From Mycobacterium sp. (GTDB lineage Bacteria; Actinomycetota; Actinomycetes; Mycobacteriales; Mycobacteriaceae), in the NCBI GenBank assembly GCA_018882545.1, contig VERS01000075.1:1-7913 (forward strand): DNA of 7,913 nt. The letters are read 5' to 3'. Of the stretch, positions 1 to 7,124 are shown one piece after another. A model generated the notes under the pieces. The model worked only from the letters and a program-made list of their open reading frames with translations. It was not told the origin of the DNA and did not search any database. The first letter of the stretch is position 1; each line of letters begins with the position of its first letter. The position numbers were made by a program, and so were the translations under genes.

Positions 1-2
1 GC

Positions 3-623
3 CCGGGGCAGGTGCCGCCCGTCGGGTCGGTGTACAACGTGATCTACTTCGGAGCCGACGACCACTTTCTGCTCTATTCGGCACTGCCGGCACCGGGCGG
101 CGCGGACGTCTCGGTGATCAGGATGAACAAGGGCAAGCTCACCGCCAGTGCCCACACCCTCATCGACGCGACCGGGAATCCCCGCACCACGATGTCCGGC
201 GCGGGGGGTTTCGACTTCGTTCCGGTCTCGGATTTTGTGCCCCGCGGAGTTAACGGCCTGCCACCCAGGGAGGTCGAGATCCAGGGTTACCAGCGGTTCG
301 ATGTCTACGATTCGGCCGGATCCCGACTCGGCACCGTCGATGCCGCCGTCTTCACGCAGTGGGATGCTTTCGGCATTCGCAGTACCGCCCTGCTGGTCAC
401 CGGCGTCGCCCAAGGCGGGCCCGGCCTTCCGCCGCCGGGTTCGATCTTCAACTCGGTGCGATCAGGCACCAAAGGCTTTGGCGCCGCCCACGCGACCGTG
501 GCCTTTCCGTCGGGCAACTTGACGTCGGTGAAACTCCTGACGCCGCTTGGAGATATCGCGTTGCCGCCGAAGTTCGTCCCGGCGAAGAGCCGCGTCCCGG
601 TGTCGTTCTACGACCCGTTCTGA
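3..623 (+). CDS. Conserved mycobacterial protein of unknown function, Rv1140-like (5' partial)
   Basis: The reading frame is already open at the left edge and ends with TGA at 621-623, so about 206 C-terminal residues are visible and the true start lies outside. A GTG at 12 is in frame but has no visible ribosome site and need not be the start. The visible part has no transmembrane segment or catalytic motif I recognise. It is rich in Gly, Pro, Val and aromatic residues with few long helices, suggesting a beta-rich, possibly exported domain. It ends in a Pro/Phe-rich tail (VPVSFYDPF). The assignment as Rv1140-like rests on position only: in M. tuberculosis, as I recall, Rv1140 sits convergent to echA11/echA10 and next to mcr, as here. 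The gene converges on the crotonase-family gene with a 16-bp gap and no visible terminator. Function unknown. Confidence 0.75.
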   Translation, partial: PGQVPPVGSVYNVIYFGADDHFLLYSALPAPGGADVSVIRMNKGKLTASAHTLIDATGNPRTTMSGAGGFDFVPVSDFVPRGVNGLPPREVEIQGYQRFDVYDSAGSRLGTVDAAVFTQWDAFGIRSTALLVTGVAQGGPGLPPPGSIFNSVRSGTKGFGAAHATVAFPSGNLTSVKLLTPLGDIALPPKFVPAKSRVPVSFYDPF

Positions 624-639
624 ACGGTGCGGGTGCGCG

Positions 640-1443
640 CTAGTCGTCGGAGAAGGTCGGCGAACGGCGCTGCTGGAAAGCCCGGGTGCCCTCGGCGAAG
701 TCGCGGGATTTCAACAGCAACAACTGGCCTTCGGTCTCGCGGCGGATTGCCGCGTCCAACTCGGCCAGGGTCGCGGCGTTGACCGCGTGCTTGGTCCTGC
801 GCAGGGCCGCCGCCGGACCCGCCACCAGTTTGGCGATCACCGCGGCCGCCTCGGCCTCCAGTCCATCGGCGGGATGCACCGACGACACCAACCCGTAATC
901 GAAAGCCACCTGGGCGGGTAGCCGCTCGGCCAACAGGGCCATCCTCATCGCCCGGGTGCGCCCGATCGACGCGGCCACCAATGCCGACGCGCCGCCGTCG
1001 GGCATCAGGCCGATCTTCGTGAAAGCCAACAGGAAAAACGCCGTCTCCGATGCCAATACGATGTCGCACGCCAATGCAAGTGACACCCCGACGCCGGCCG
1101 CCGGCCCGTGCACCACAGCCACAACCGGCTTGGGAAGGCCGGTGATCGCGGGTATCGCGCGGTTGACGGCGTCCAGCAACGGGTCGATGCCGGTGCCTGA
1201 TCCCCGGGCCGACTTCTGATCCTCGGCGCTGATCCCCGCACCGGCACAGAACCCGCGTCCGGCACCGCCGAGACGCACCACCCTCACGGCCGGATCGGCG
1301 GCCGCCTGCTCGAGCAGCTCGCAGAGCGTCTCGACCATTGCGGCGGTCAGGGAGTTGAGGCTCTCCGGGCGGTTGAAGGTCACCGACAGGACGTTGCCGT
1401 CGAGGGCCGCCGTCAAGTCGTCGATACCGGTGTAGGTGTGCAC
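640..1443 (-). CDS. Enoyl-CoA hydratase/isomerase (crotonase) family protein, EchA10/EchA11-like
   Basis: This 267-residue protein has the usual crotonase length. Seen: NRPESLNSL near residues 24-32; first oxyanion-hole loop GRGFCAGAG at 63-70; second oxyanion loop HGPAAGVGVSLALACD at 112-127; then AFTKIGLMPDGG at 140-151. By eye alignment to rat mitochondrial hydratase, the two catalytic glutamates (E144, E164) correspond to Ser121 and Phe141, so neither is kept. The stretch around Asp149 (GLMPDGG) resembles PaaG-type isomerases, where an Asp there acts as general base. I therefore infer double-bond isomerisation of CoA thioesters rather than classical hydration. The GTG at 1443 is the only plausible in-frame start near the conserved N-terminus; the frame runs on upstream to 1824, but only as antisense to mcr. 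It is divergent from mcr by 67 bp, fitting a branched acyl-CoA degradation role. M. tuberculosis has two tandem paralogues here; only one is present in this window. Confidence 0.9.
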   Translation of the reverse strand: MHTYTGIDDLTAALDGNVLSVTFNRPESLNSLTAAMVETLCELLEQAAADPAVRVVRLGGAGRGFCAGAGISAEDQKSARGSGTGIDPLLDAVNRAIPAITGLPKPVVAVVHGPAAGVGVSLALACDIVLASETAFFLLAFTKIGLMPDGGASALVAASIGRTRAMRMALLAERLPAQVAFDYGLVSSVHPADGLEAEAAAVIAKLVAGPAAALRRTKHAVNAATLAELDAAIRRETEGQLLLLKSRDFAEGTRAFQQRRSPTFSDD

Positions 1444-1451
1444 AGTTACAC

Positions 1452-1457
1452 ACGGTA
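1452..1457 (-). promoter_or_regulatory. Candidate -10 element for the crotonase-family gene
   Basis: On the minus strand TACCGT fits the mycobacterial TANNNT pattern and lies 8 nt before the GTG start. There is no Shine-Dalgarno sequence before that GTG, so a leaderless or near-leaderless transcript is possible. No convincing -35 is seen. The match is weak and rests on position only. Confidence 0.25.
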
Positions 1458-1510
1458 CAAAGATGATCTCGGACTGATGGATCGGGACTTCGGCGAAGGG
1501 TGGTAGAGCA

Positions 1511-2599
1511 ATGTCAGGACCCCTGGAGGGCTTGCGCGTCGTCGAACTGGCCGGCATCGGCCCGGGCCCGCACGCCGCCATGATCCTGGGGGATCTCGGC
1601 GCCGACGTCGTACGCGTGGAGCGTCCCAAGCCGGGCCTCGGTGCGAAGCCCGGCAATGACTTCCTGCTGCGCAGTCGCCGTTCAGTCACCGCCGACCTGA
1701 AGAGCGACACCGACCGCGACCTGGTCCTGCGACTGATCGCCAAGGCCGACGTTCTGATCGAGGGATTTCGCCCCGGAGTCACCGAGCGACTCGGCCTGGG
1801 GCCGGAGGATTGCGCGAAGGTCAACGACCGGCTGGTCTATGCCCGGATGACCGGGTGGGGTCAGACCGGCCCGCGCAGCGGGCAGTCCGGCCACGACATG
1901 AACTACATCTCGCTCAACGGCGTGCTGCACGCGATCGGCCGGGCCGGTGAGGCGCCCGTCCCGCCGCTGAACCTCGTCGGCGACTTCGGCGGCGGTTCGA
2001 TGTTCCTGCTCGTGGGAATCTTGGCTGCACTATACGAGCGTTCGCATTCGGGTAAGGGGCAGGTGATCGACGCCGCGATGGTCGACGGGTCGGCGGTGCT
2101 GGCGCAGATGATGTTCGCCTTCCGTCACACCGGCATGTGGCGGGACGAACGCGGCACCAACATGCTCGACACCGGTGCCCCCTGGTACGACGTCTACGAA
2201 TGCGCCGACGGCCGGCACGTGGCGGTCGGCGCGATCGAACCCCAGTTCTACGCCGAGCTCCTCGAAAAACTCGAGCTTGACCCCACGACACTGCCCCACC
2301 AGCAGGACATCACCCGCTTTCCCGAGCTACGGGCGATTCTCGCCGCGAAGTTCGCTGGACATGACCGCGATCACTGGGCCGAGGTGTTCCGAGGCAGTGA
2401 CGCCTGCGTGACCCCGATTCTGTCGTTCGGCGAGGTCGAGACCGAGCCGCACAACGTCCAACGGGGCAGCTTCTACAAGGTCGGGGACTCCGTCTTCCCG
2501 ATGCCGGCACCGCGGTTCTCCCGGACCCAGCCCGGCACCCCGACCCCGCCGCGGACTCCGGGGGAGGACACCGATGCCGTCCTCAGCGACTGGGTATAG
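1511..2599 (+). CDS. mcr: Alpha-methylacyl-CoA racemase (CaiB/BaiF CoA-transferase fold)
   Basis: This 362-residue protein interconverts (2R)- and (2S)-2-methylacyl-CoA, a step needed before beta-oxidation of alpha-methyl-branched chains such as sterol side chains and pristanoyl-CoA. The N-terminus ([14 protein letters not shown], then [11 protein letters not shown]) is typical of class III CoA-transferase folds. It closely resembles my memory of the M. tuberculosis racemase MCR (Rv1143, about 360 residues, crystal structure known). The catalytic residues of that enzyme, His126, Asp127, Asn152, Asp156 and Glu241, correspond to His128, Asp129, Asn154, Asp158 and Glu243, shifted by two because of a small insertion near residues 40-50. 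All are intact, which argues for racemase rather than CoA transferase. ATG at 1511 is preceded by GAAGGG at 1495-1500. It is first in a same-strand run with the SDR (57-bp gap) and the quinone reductase. Confidence 0.96.
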   Translation: MSGPLEGLRVVELAGIGPGPHAAMILGDLGADVVRVERPKPGLGAKPGNDFLLRSRRSVTADLKSDTDRDLVLRLIAKADVLIEGFRPGVTERLGLGPEDCAKVNDRLVYARMTGWGQTGPRSGQSGHDMNYISLNGVLHAIGRAGEAPVPPLNLVGDFGGGSMFLLVGILAALYERSHSGKGQVIDAAMVDGSAVLAQMMFAFRHTGMWRDERGTNMLDTGAPWYDVYECADGRHVAVGAIEPQFYAELLEKLELDPTTLPHQQDITRFPELRAILAAKFAGHDRDHWAEVFRGSDACVTPILSFGEVETEPHNVQRGSFYKVGDSVFPMPAPRFSRTQPGTPTPPRTPGEDTDAVLSDWV

Positions 2600-2600
2600 T
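2595..2600 (+). promoter_or_regulatory. Candidate internal promoter -10 (TATAGT) overlapping the mcr stop codon
   Basis: TATAGT differs from the sigma-A consensus TATAAT at one base and includes the mcr TAG stop. A start site near 2607 would give a leader of about 50 nt before the SDR gene. No good -35 is seen at 17-18 bp spacing. It could let the SDR and quinone reductase be expressed apart from mcr. The call rests on sequence resemblance alone. Confidence 0.35.
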
Positions 2601-2617
2601 TCGCACCCAGCCGGCCA

Positions 2618-2631
2618 ACCAACCAGTAGGT
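2618..2631 (+). promoter_or_regulatory. Candidate operator, imperfect palindrome in the mcr-SDR gap
   Basis: ACCAACCAGTAGGT is an imperfect dyad: five of seven position pairs are complementary, with ACC/GGT at the outer ends. It lies just downstream of the start site predicted from the TATAGT element. Dyads of this size and base make-up often bind TetR-family repressors of lipid catabolism genes in actinobacteria. No regulator gene is in the window, so this is a suggestion only. Confidence 0.25.
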
Positions 2632-2642
2632 AGAACTTCCGG

Positions 2643-2648
2643 AAAGGA
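2643..2648 (+). promoter_or_regulatory. Ribosome binding site that fixes the SDR start
   Basis: AAAGGA lies 8 nt before the GTG at 2657 but only 2 nt before the other in-frame GTG at 2651. Normal spacing therefore favours 2657. That start also gives [10 protein letters not shown], the N-terminus I remember for mycobacterial homologues. Confidence 0.6.
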
Positions 2649-2656
2649 ACGTGGGA

Positions 2657-3445
2657 GTGCAGATTAGGGATGCGGTAGCCGTGGTCACCGGTGGGGCGTC
2701 CGGGTTGGGCCTGGCCACTGCCAAGGCTCTGCTCGAGGAGGGTGCCAAAGTGGTCATCCTGGATCTGCCGACCTCCCCCGGCGGGGAGGTCGCCGACAAC
2801 CTGAACGCTCAGTTCGGGGCCGGCCGGGCGGTATTCGCCGCCGCCGATGTCACCGACGAAGAAGCCGTCGCCGCGGCGTTCGACCTCGCCGAGACGCTGG
2901 GTCCGGTACGCATCGTGGTCAACTGTGCAGGAACCGGCGATGCGATCCGCGTTTTGGGCAAGGCCGGTGTTTACCCGCTGAAGAAGTTCGCCCGCATCGT
3001 CAACATCAACCTGGTCGGCACGTTCAACGTGCTGCGCCTGGGGGCCGAGCGGATGGTCAAGACCGAACCCATCGGGCCGGAGAACAGCCCCGAACGGGGT
3101 GTCATCATCAACACCGCCTCGGTCGCGGCGTTCGACGGACAAATCGGTCAGGCCGCCTACTCCGCGTCCAAGGGCGGTGTGGTGGGCATGACCCTGCCAA
3201 TCGCCCGCGACCTGGCGGACAAGTTGATCCGGGTAATGACCATCGCCCCCGGACTCTTCGACACCCCGCTGCTGGCCGGGCTTCCCGAACCGGCCAAGGC
3301 CTCCCTGGGCGCGCAGGTCCCGCACCCGTCGCGGCTGGGGAGTCCCAGCGAGTACGGGTCCCTTGCGGTGCACATCGTGCAGAACCCGATGCTCAACGGC
3401 GAGGTCATCCGCCTCGACGGCGCCATTCGGATGGCGCCTCGCTGA
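2657..3445 (+). CDS. SDR-family 3-hydroxyacyl-CoA dehydrogenase, HSD10-like (Rv1144-like)
   Basis: This 262-residue classical short-chain dehydrogenase is close to the 261 residues of human HSD10 (type II 3-hydroxyacyl-CoA dehydrogenase). Seen: the nucleotide-binding turn TGGASGLG at 11-18; Asp36 at the end of the second strand, favouring NAD(H) over NADP(H); NCAG at 89-92; and the catalytic triad Ser155 ([11 protein letters not shown]), Tyr168 and Lys172 (YSASK). The substrate-loop region ([14 protein letters not shown], 197-210) and the C-terminal [10 protein letters not shown] also look HSD10-like. The likely job is NAD-dependent oxidation of 3-hydroxyacyl-CoA, including 2-methyl-3-hydroxyacyl-CoA, to the 3-keto form. 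That fits its place between the racemase and the quinone reductase. The exact substrate cannot be read from the sequence. Using the GTG at 2651 would add two residues. Confidence 0.93.
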   Translation: MQIRDAVAVVTGGASGLGLATAKALLEEGAKVVILDLPTSPGGEVADNLNAQFGAGRAVFAAADVTDEEAVAAAFDLAETLGPVRIVVNCAGTGDAIRVLGKAGVYPLKKFARIVNINLVGTFNVLRLGAERMVKTEPIGPENSPERGVIINTASVAAFDGQIGQAAYSASKGGVVGMTLPIARDLADKLIRVMTIAPGLFDTPLLAGLPEPAKASLGAQVPHPSRLGSPSEYGSLAVHIVQNPMLNGEVIRLDGAIRMAPR

Positions 3446-3468
3446 GCGCGGGTGGCGTTCGGAACTGA

Positions 3469-4470
<1,002 letters not shown>

Positions 4471-4488
4471 GGCTTCGGCAGTGGACAT

Positions 4489-4516
4489 AAAAATGCCCGC
4501 CTGAAAACAGGCGGGC
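4489..4516 (-). terminator. Intrinsic terminator of the minus-strand small gene
   Basis: GCCCGCCTG (4495-4503) and CAGGCGGGC (4508-4516) form a perfect 9-bp stem with an AAAA loop on the + strand. Read on the minus strand, the hairpin is followed at once by ATTTTTAT, the U-tract of a Rho-independent terminator. On the + strand the downstream side is GCAAAGG with no T-run. The signal therefore belongs to leftward transcription, although the hairpin may also protect the 3' end of the quinone reductase message. T-tract terminators are not abundant in mycobacteria, so this is good evidence for a transcript coming from the right. Confidence 0.8.
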
Positions 4517-4532
4517 GCAAAGGTTGGCGTGG

Positions 4533-4551
4533 TCGCGGTGCGACACCGCGA
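4533..4551. repeat. Perfect 8-bp inverted repeat (hairpin or operator)
   Basis: TCGCGGTG, a 3-nt CGA spacer, then CACCGCGA form a perfect dyad. It lies 10 nt past the stop of the small minus-strand gene and 16 nt before the terminator stem. In a leftward transcript it would give two hairpins in tandem. It could instead be a protein-binding site. No partner is known. Confidence 0.55.
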
Positions 4552-4561
4552 ATTGCGTCGG

Positions 4562-4693
4562 TCAGCAGGCGTTGGCCAGTGGCGGCAGGTCCTCGAACTG
4601 CTCGGAGGTGTCGCCCTCCACGAGTACGTCGCCGTGATAGAGCGCATCGAAGTCAACTTTGATGACGTCGAAACTCGATTCGTCGATCCACAT
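4562..4693 (-). CDS. Candidate small acidic protein, 43 residues with a C-terminal cysteine
   Basis: I do not recognise this protein. It starts at ATG 4693 and ends with TGA at 4562-4564. It has 11 Asp/Glu against one Lys, so it is strongly acidic. Its only cysteine is the last residue, in the tail LPPLANAC. There is no signal peptide or membrane segment. Four things support a real gene. A TACGCT -10 sits exactly 6 nt upstream of the ATG, as for leaderless mycobacterial mRNAs. An intrinsic terminator follows in the same direction. G/C at codon third positions is 35 of 43 (81%), typical of this genome. The 14 in-frame codons just upstream have only 5 of 14, so coding character begins at this ATG. 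It is divergent from the MMPL gene and converges on the quinone reductase gene. An acidic leader with a short tail is compatible with a modified-peptide precursor, but no maturation enzyme is adjacent. A small regulatory protein or small RNA is equally possible. Confidence 0.5.
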   Translation of the reverse strand: MWIDESSFDVIKVDFDALYHGDVLVEGDTSEQFEDLPPLANAC

Positions 4694-4699
4694 GAGATG

Positions 4700-4705
4700 A
4701 GCGTA
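4700..4705 (-). promoter_or_regulatory. Candidate -10 element for the small minus-strand gene
   Basis: TACGCT on the minus strand matches TANNNT and leaves 6 nt to the ATG at 4693, placing the expected start site on the A of the start codon. The nearest Shine-Dalgarno-like AAAGGTG is too far upstream of the ATG to serve it. No clear -35 is seen, which is common in mycobacteria. Confidence 0.45.
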
Positions 4706-4762
4706 TGGGTCACCTTTAAGGAATCTTTGAGTCACGTTTCGGAAAATGGTGGCAATTCTTAC

Positions 4763-4797
4763 CGGCGGCTGACGGCGGCTGCGCCGGGTTTGACCCG
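4763..4797 (+). promoter_or_regulatory. Upstream region of the MMPL gene: direct repeat, palindrome and possible promoter
   Basis: CGGCGGCTG occurs twice, at 4763-4771 and 4773-4781, with a 10-bp period that would put both copies on the same face of the helix. Right after it, CGGGT-TTG-ACCCG (4785-4797) is a perfect 5-bp-arm palindrome. It overlaps TTGACC (4790-4795), a possible -35 element. CAGACT at 4813-4818 is 17 bp further on and would be a weak -10. This arrangement could let a repressor cover the transporter promoter. No regulator gene is in the window. Confidence 0.3.
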
Positions 4798-4845
4798 AAC
4801 CGATGCCCCAGACAGACTCGAGGTCGGGCAAACCTGCAGGTCGAT

Positions 4846-4857
4846 AGGAAGGAAGGG
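4846..4857 (+). promoter_or_regulatory. Strong ribosome binding site for the GTG-start MMPL gene
   Basis: AGGAAGGAAGGG is a purine-rich double Shine-Dalgarno sequence ending 2 nt before GTG 4860. The first AGGA copy lies about 10 nt from the start and the second AGG is too close, so the upstream copy probably does the work. It supports GTG 4860 as the true start. Confidence 0.65.
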
Positions 4858-4859
4858 CT

Positions 4860-7124
4860 GTGCTTCAGGCAATCGCACGGCTGGCCCTTCGCTCGCCTCG
4901 CGGGGTTCTGGCGATCGCCGCGGTGTTGACCTTGATCACCGCCGTCTTCGGCATTCCGGTGGCCAATCAACTTTCCGCGGGCGGCTTTCAGGACCCCGGA
5001 TCCGAATCGGCCCGTGCCGCGCGGGTGCTCAGCGAGAAGTTCGACCAGAGCGATCAGCAATTGCTGCTCACGGTCACCGACCCGGCCGGCGCCGGTGGCG
5101 GGGCGGCACGCGCGGTGGGGACCGACATCGTCACAGCCCTGGACGCCTCCCCGGCGGTGCTCACCGTGACGTCGCCGTGGACCGCGCCGCCGGCGGCGGC
5201 GGCCGAACTGCTCAGCACCGACGGACAGACCGGGTTGATCATCGCCACCCTCAACGGCGGCGAGAACAACGCTCAGGAATACGCCTCCGAACTGGCTGCG
5301 CAGTTCGTCGGCGACCGGGACGGCGTCAGCGTGCTCGCCGGCGGCAGCGCGATGATCATGAAACAGATCAACGAGCAGACCAAGCACGACCTGCTGCGGA
5401 TGGAAGCGATCGCGGTCCCGCTGAGCTTCCTGGTGCTGGTGTGGGTGTTCGGCGGTGTGGTGGCCTCGCTGCTGCCGATGGCGGTGGGGCTGATGGCGGT
5501 TCTGGGTGCCATGTCGGTGCTGCGATTGATCACCGGCTTCACCGAGGTTTCCATCTTCGCGCTGAACATCACCGCCTCGCTCGGTCTGGCCCTGGCGATC
5601 GACTACACGCTGCTGATCGTCAGCCGCTACCGCGACGAAATCGCGAGCGGCGCAACGCCGGATGCCGCGCTGCTGCGCACGATGTCCACGGCAGGTCGTA
5701 CCGTCCTGTTCTCCGCGGTGACCGTGGCGCTCTCGCTGTCGGCCCTGACACTGTTCCCGATGTACTTTCTGAAGTCCTTCGCCTACTCCGGCGTCGCCAC
5801 GGTGGCCTTCGCCGCTGTAGCGGCCATCGTCGTCACCCCCGCCCTGATCGTGCTGCTCGGGGACCGCCTCGGCGCACTGGACCTGCGCCGGTGGCTGCGG
5901 CGCGTGCTGGGCCGGCCCGAACCCGTCGAACCTCCGGTCGATCGGATGTTCTGGTATCGGTCGACCAAGGCCGTGATGCGGCGCGCGGTTCCGGTAGGCA
6001 CCGCCATCGTCGCGCTGCTGCTCCTGCTGGGCTCACCATTCCTGCGCATCGAATTCGGCAGTCCGGATGATCGCGTGCTGCCGAAGACCGCCTCGGCCCA
6101 CCAGGTGGGCGACCTTCTGCGCGAGAGCTTCTCCAGCAACCTCAACAACGGACTGAGCGTGGTGCTGCCCAGTGCCGACGGTGTGACGGCAGTGGAGCTG
6201 GATCGCTATGCGGCGGACTTGTCCCGGGTGCCGGAGGTGACGTCGGTGTCCGCGCCGGGCGGAACGTTCGTCAGCGGCAACCGTGTCGGTCCGACGTCGG
6301 CCCCGGCCGGCATCGCCGACGGCAGCGCATTTCTGTCCGTTCGCAGCACCACCCCGCTGTACTCGGAGGCTTCGAGGACCCAGCTCGATCGGCTGCACGC
6401 CGTCATCGAGCCCGCCGGCCGGGAAGTCCTCATCGCCGGCGGCGCGCAGATCAACCGTGACATCGTCGGAGCCGTCACCTCACGAATGCCGTTGGTGCTC
6501 GCCCTGATCGGAGCGATCACCTTCCTCCTGCTGTTCATGCTGACCGGCAGTCTGGTGTTGCCGTTGAAGGCGATCATCCTCAACGTGCTCTCGCTGTCGG
6601 CGGCGTTCGGTGCGCTGGTGTGGGTGTTTCAGGAGGGCCACCTCGGTGCGCTCGGCACTACCCCGACCGGCACTATGGAGGCCAACATCCCGGTGCTGAT
6701 GTTCTGCGTCGCCTTCGGGCTGTCGATGGACTACGAGGTGTTCCTGCTCGCCCGGATCCGCGAGTTCTGGCTCAATTCCGGGCAAACCCGGGCGGATGCC
6801 GTGGAGAGTGTGGCCATGGGTCTGGCCCGGACCGGTCGGGTGGTTACCGCTGCAGCGCTGATCATGGCGATCGCCTTCGCCGCCCTCATCGCCGCTCAGG
6901 TCTCCTTCATGCGGATCTTCGGACTGGGTCTGACATTGGCGGTCATTGTTGACGCCACCCTGGTCAGGATGGGGCTACTGCCGGCGTTCATGCAGGTCAT
7001 GGGTAAGCGGAACTGGTGGGCGCCCCGGCCGCTTGCGCGGCTGCATGAACGCATCGGAATCTCTGAGGACCCGGCGGATCGGCGGGTTTCCGGATCGGGG
7101 CAGCTGGTTACAGTGGGGAAATGA
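4860..7124 (+). CDS. mmpL13: MMPL/RND family transporter, intact MmpL13-like
   Basis: This 754-residue inner-membrane protein has the full RND layout. TM1 is about residues 14-34, followed by a periplasmic porter domain (36-180). TM2-6 span about 182-334, and a short cytoplasmic linker precedes TM7 (376-394). A second porter domain covers 396-542, and TM8-12 span about 543-708. GFQDPGSES (42-50) is a common MMPL motif just after TM1. The proton-relay Asp-Tyr pairs known from MmpL3 are present as Asp248-Tyr249 (TM4) and Asp624-Tyr625 (TM10), so it is probably an active proton-driven exporter. It lacks the long C-terminal cytoplasmic domain of MmpL3. The symbol rests on synteny: in M. tuberculosis the locus next to Rv1144 is split into mmpL13a and mmpL13b, but here the frame is unbroken. 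The substrate is unknown; a lipid or lipid-like metabolite is likely. Its stop overlaps the methyltransferase start, so the two are probably co-translated. Confidence 0.93.
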   Translation: MLQAIARLALRSPRGVLAIAAVLTLITAVFGIPVANQLSAGGFQDPGSESARAARVLSEKFDQSDQQLLLTVTDPAGAGGGAARAVGTDIVTALDASPAVLTVTSPWTAPPAAAAELLSTDGQTGLIIATLNGGENNAQEYASELAAQFVGDRDGVSVLAGGSAMIMKQINEQTKHDLLRMEAIAVPLSFLVLVWVFGGVVASLLPMAVGLMAVLGAMSVLRLITGFTEVSIFALNITASLGLALAIDYTLLIVSRYRDEIASGATPDAALLRTMSTAGRTVLFSAVTVALSLSALTLFPMYFLKSFAYSGVATVAFAAVAAIVVTPALIVLLGDRLGALDLRRWLRRVLGRPEPVEPPVDRMFWYRSTKAVMRRAVPVGTAIVALLLLLGSPFLRIEFGSPDDRVLPKTASAHQVGDLLRESFSSNLNNGLSVVLPSADGVTAVELDRYAADLSRVPEVTSVSAPGGTFVSGNRVGPTSAPAGIADGSAFLSVRSTTPLYSEASRTQLDRLHAVIEPAGREVLIAGGAQINRDIVGAVTSRMPLVLALIGAITFLLLFMLTGSLVLPLKAIILNVLSLSAAFGALVWVFQEGHLGALGTTPTGTMEANIPVLMFCVAFGLSMDYEVFLLARIREFWLNSGQTRADAVESVAMGLARTGRVVTAAALIMAIAFAALIAAQVSFMRIFGLGLTLAVIVDATLVRMGLLPAFMQVMGKRNWWAPRPLARLHERIGISEDPADRRVSGSGQLVTVGK

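Larger units (their letters stand above)
4471..4859. other. 389-bp region between the quinone reductase and the MMPL transporter
   Basis: No conventional + strand gene fits here. From left to right it holds an intrinsic terminator reading leftwards (4489-4516), a perfect inverted repeat (4533-4551), a 43-codon minus-strand candidate gene (4562-4693) with its own -10 element, an A/T-richer stretch (about 4700-4760), and an upstream region of the transporter with a direct repeat and a short palindrome (4763-4797). As I recall, M. tuberculosis has no quinone reductase gene between the SDR and mmpL13, so this stretch is part of a segment that differs between species. Confidence 0.6.

Noticed and set aside
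1434..1510. KstR cholesterol-regulon operator in the divergent gap
   Set aside because: Only a half-site resembling TNNAAC is present near the crotonase start; the GTT half is absent, so I do not call a site. A motif scan with the published matrix would settle it.
1444..1824. In-frame N-terminal extension of the crotonase-family protein
   Set aside because: The added residues are antisense to mcr, Arg/Ser/Pro-rich and not family-like; the crotonase fold begins just after GTG 1443 and the protein from there has the normal length.
2651..2656. Upstream GTG as the SDR start
   Set aside because: Only 2 nt separate it from the AAAGGA ribosome site; GTG 2657 has 8 nt and gives the N-terminus typical of homologues.
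2327..3373. Minus-strand open frame of 348 codons antisense to mcr and the SDR
   Set aside because: Composition is His/Asp/Gly/Arg-rich without motifs, and it spans two well-supported sense genes.
4694..4831. N-terminal extension of the small acidic protein to 89 residues
   Set aside because: The 14 in-frame codons just upstream of the ATG at 4693 have only 5 G/C third positions, and the extension would cross the transporter control region. The -10 spacing favours the ATG at 4693.
4529..6070. Long + strand open frame of 513 codons overlapping the MMPL gene
   Set aside because: Its translation is low-complexity Arg/Gly/Ala-rich, as expected for an off-frame reading of high-GC DNA, and it is contradicted by the clear 12-TM MMPL protein in another frame.
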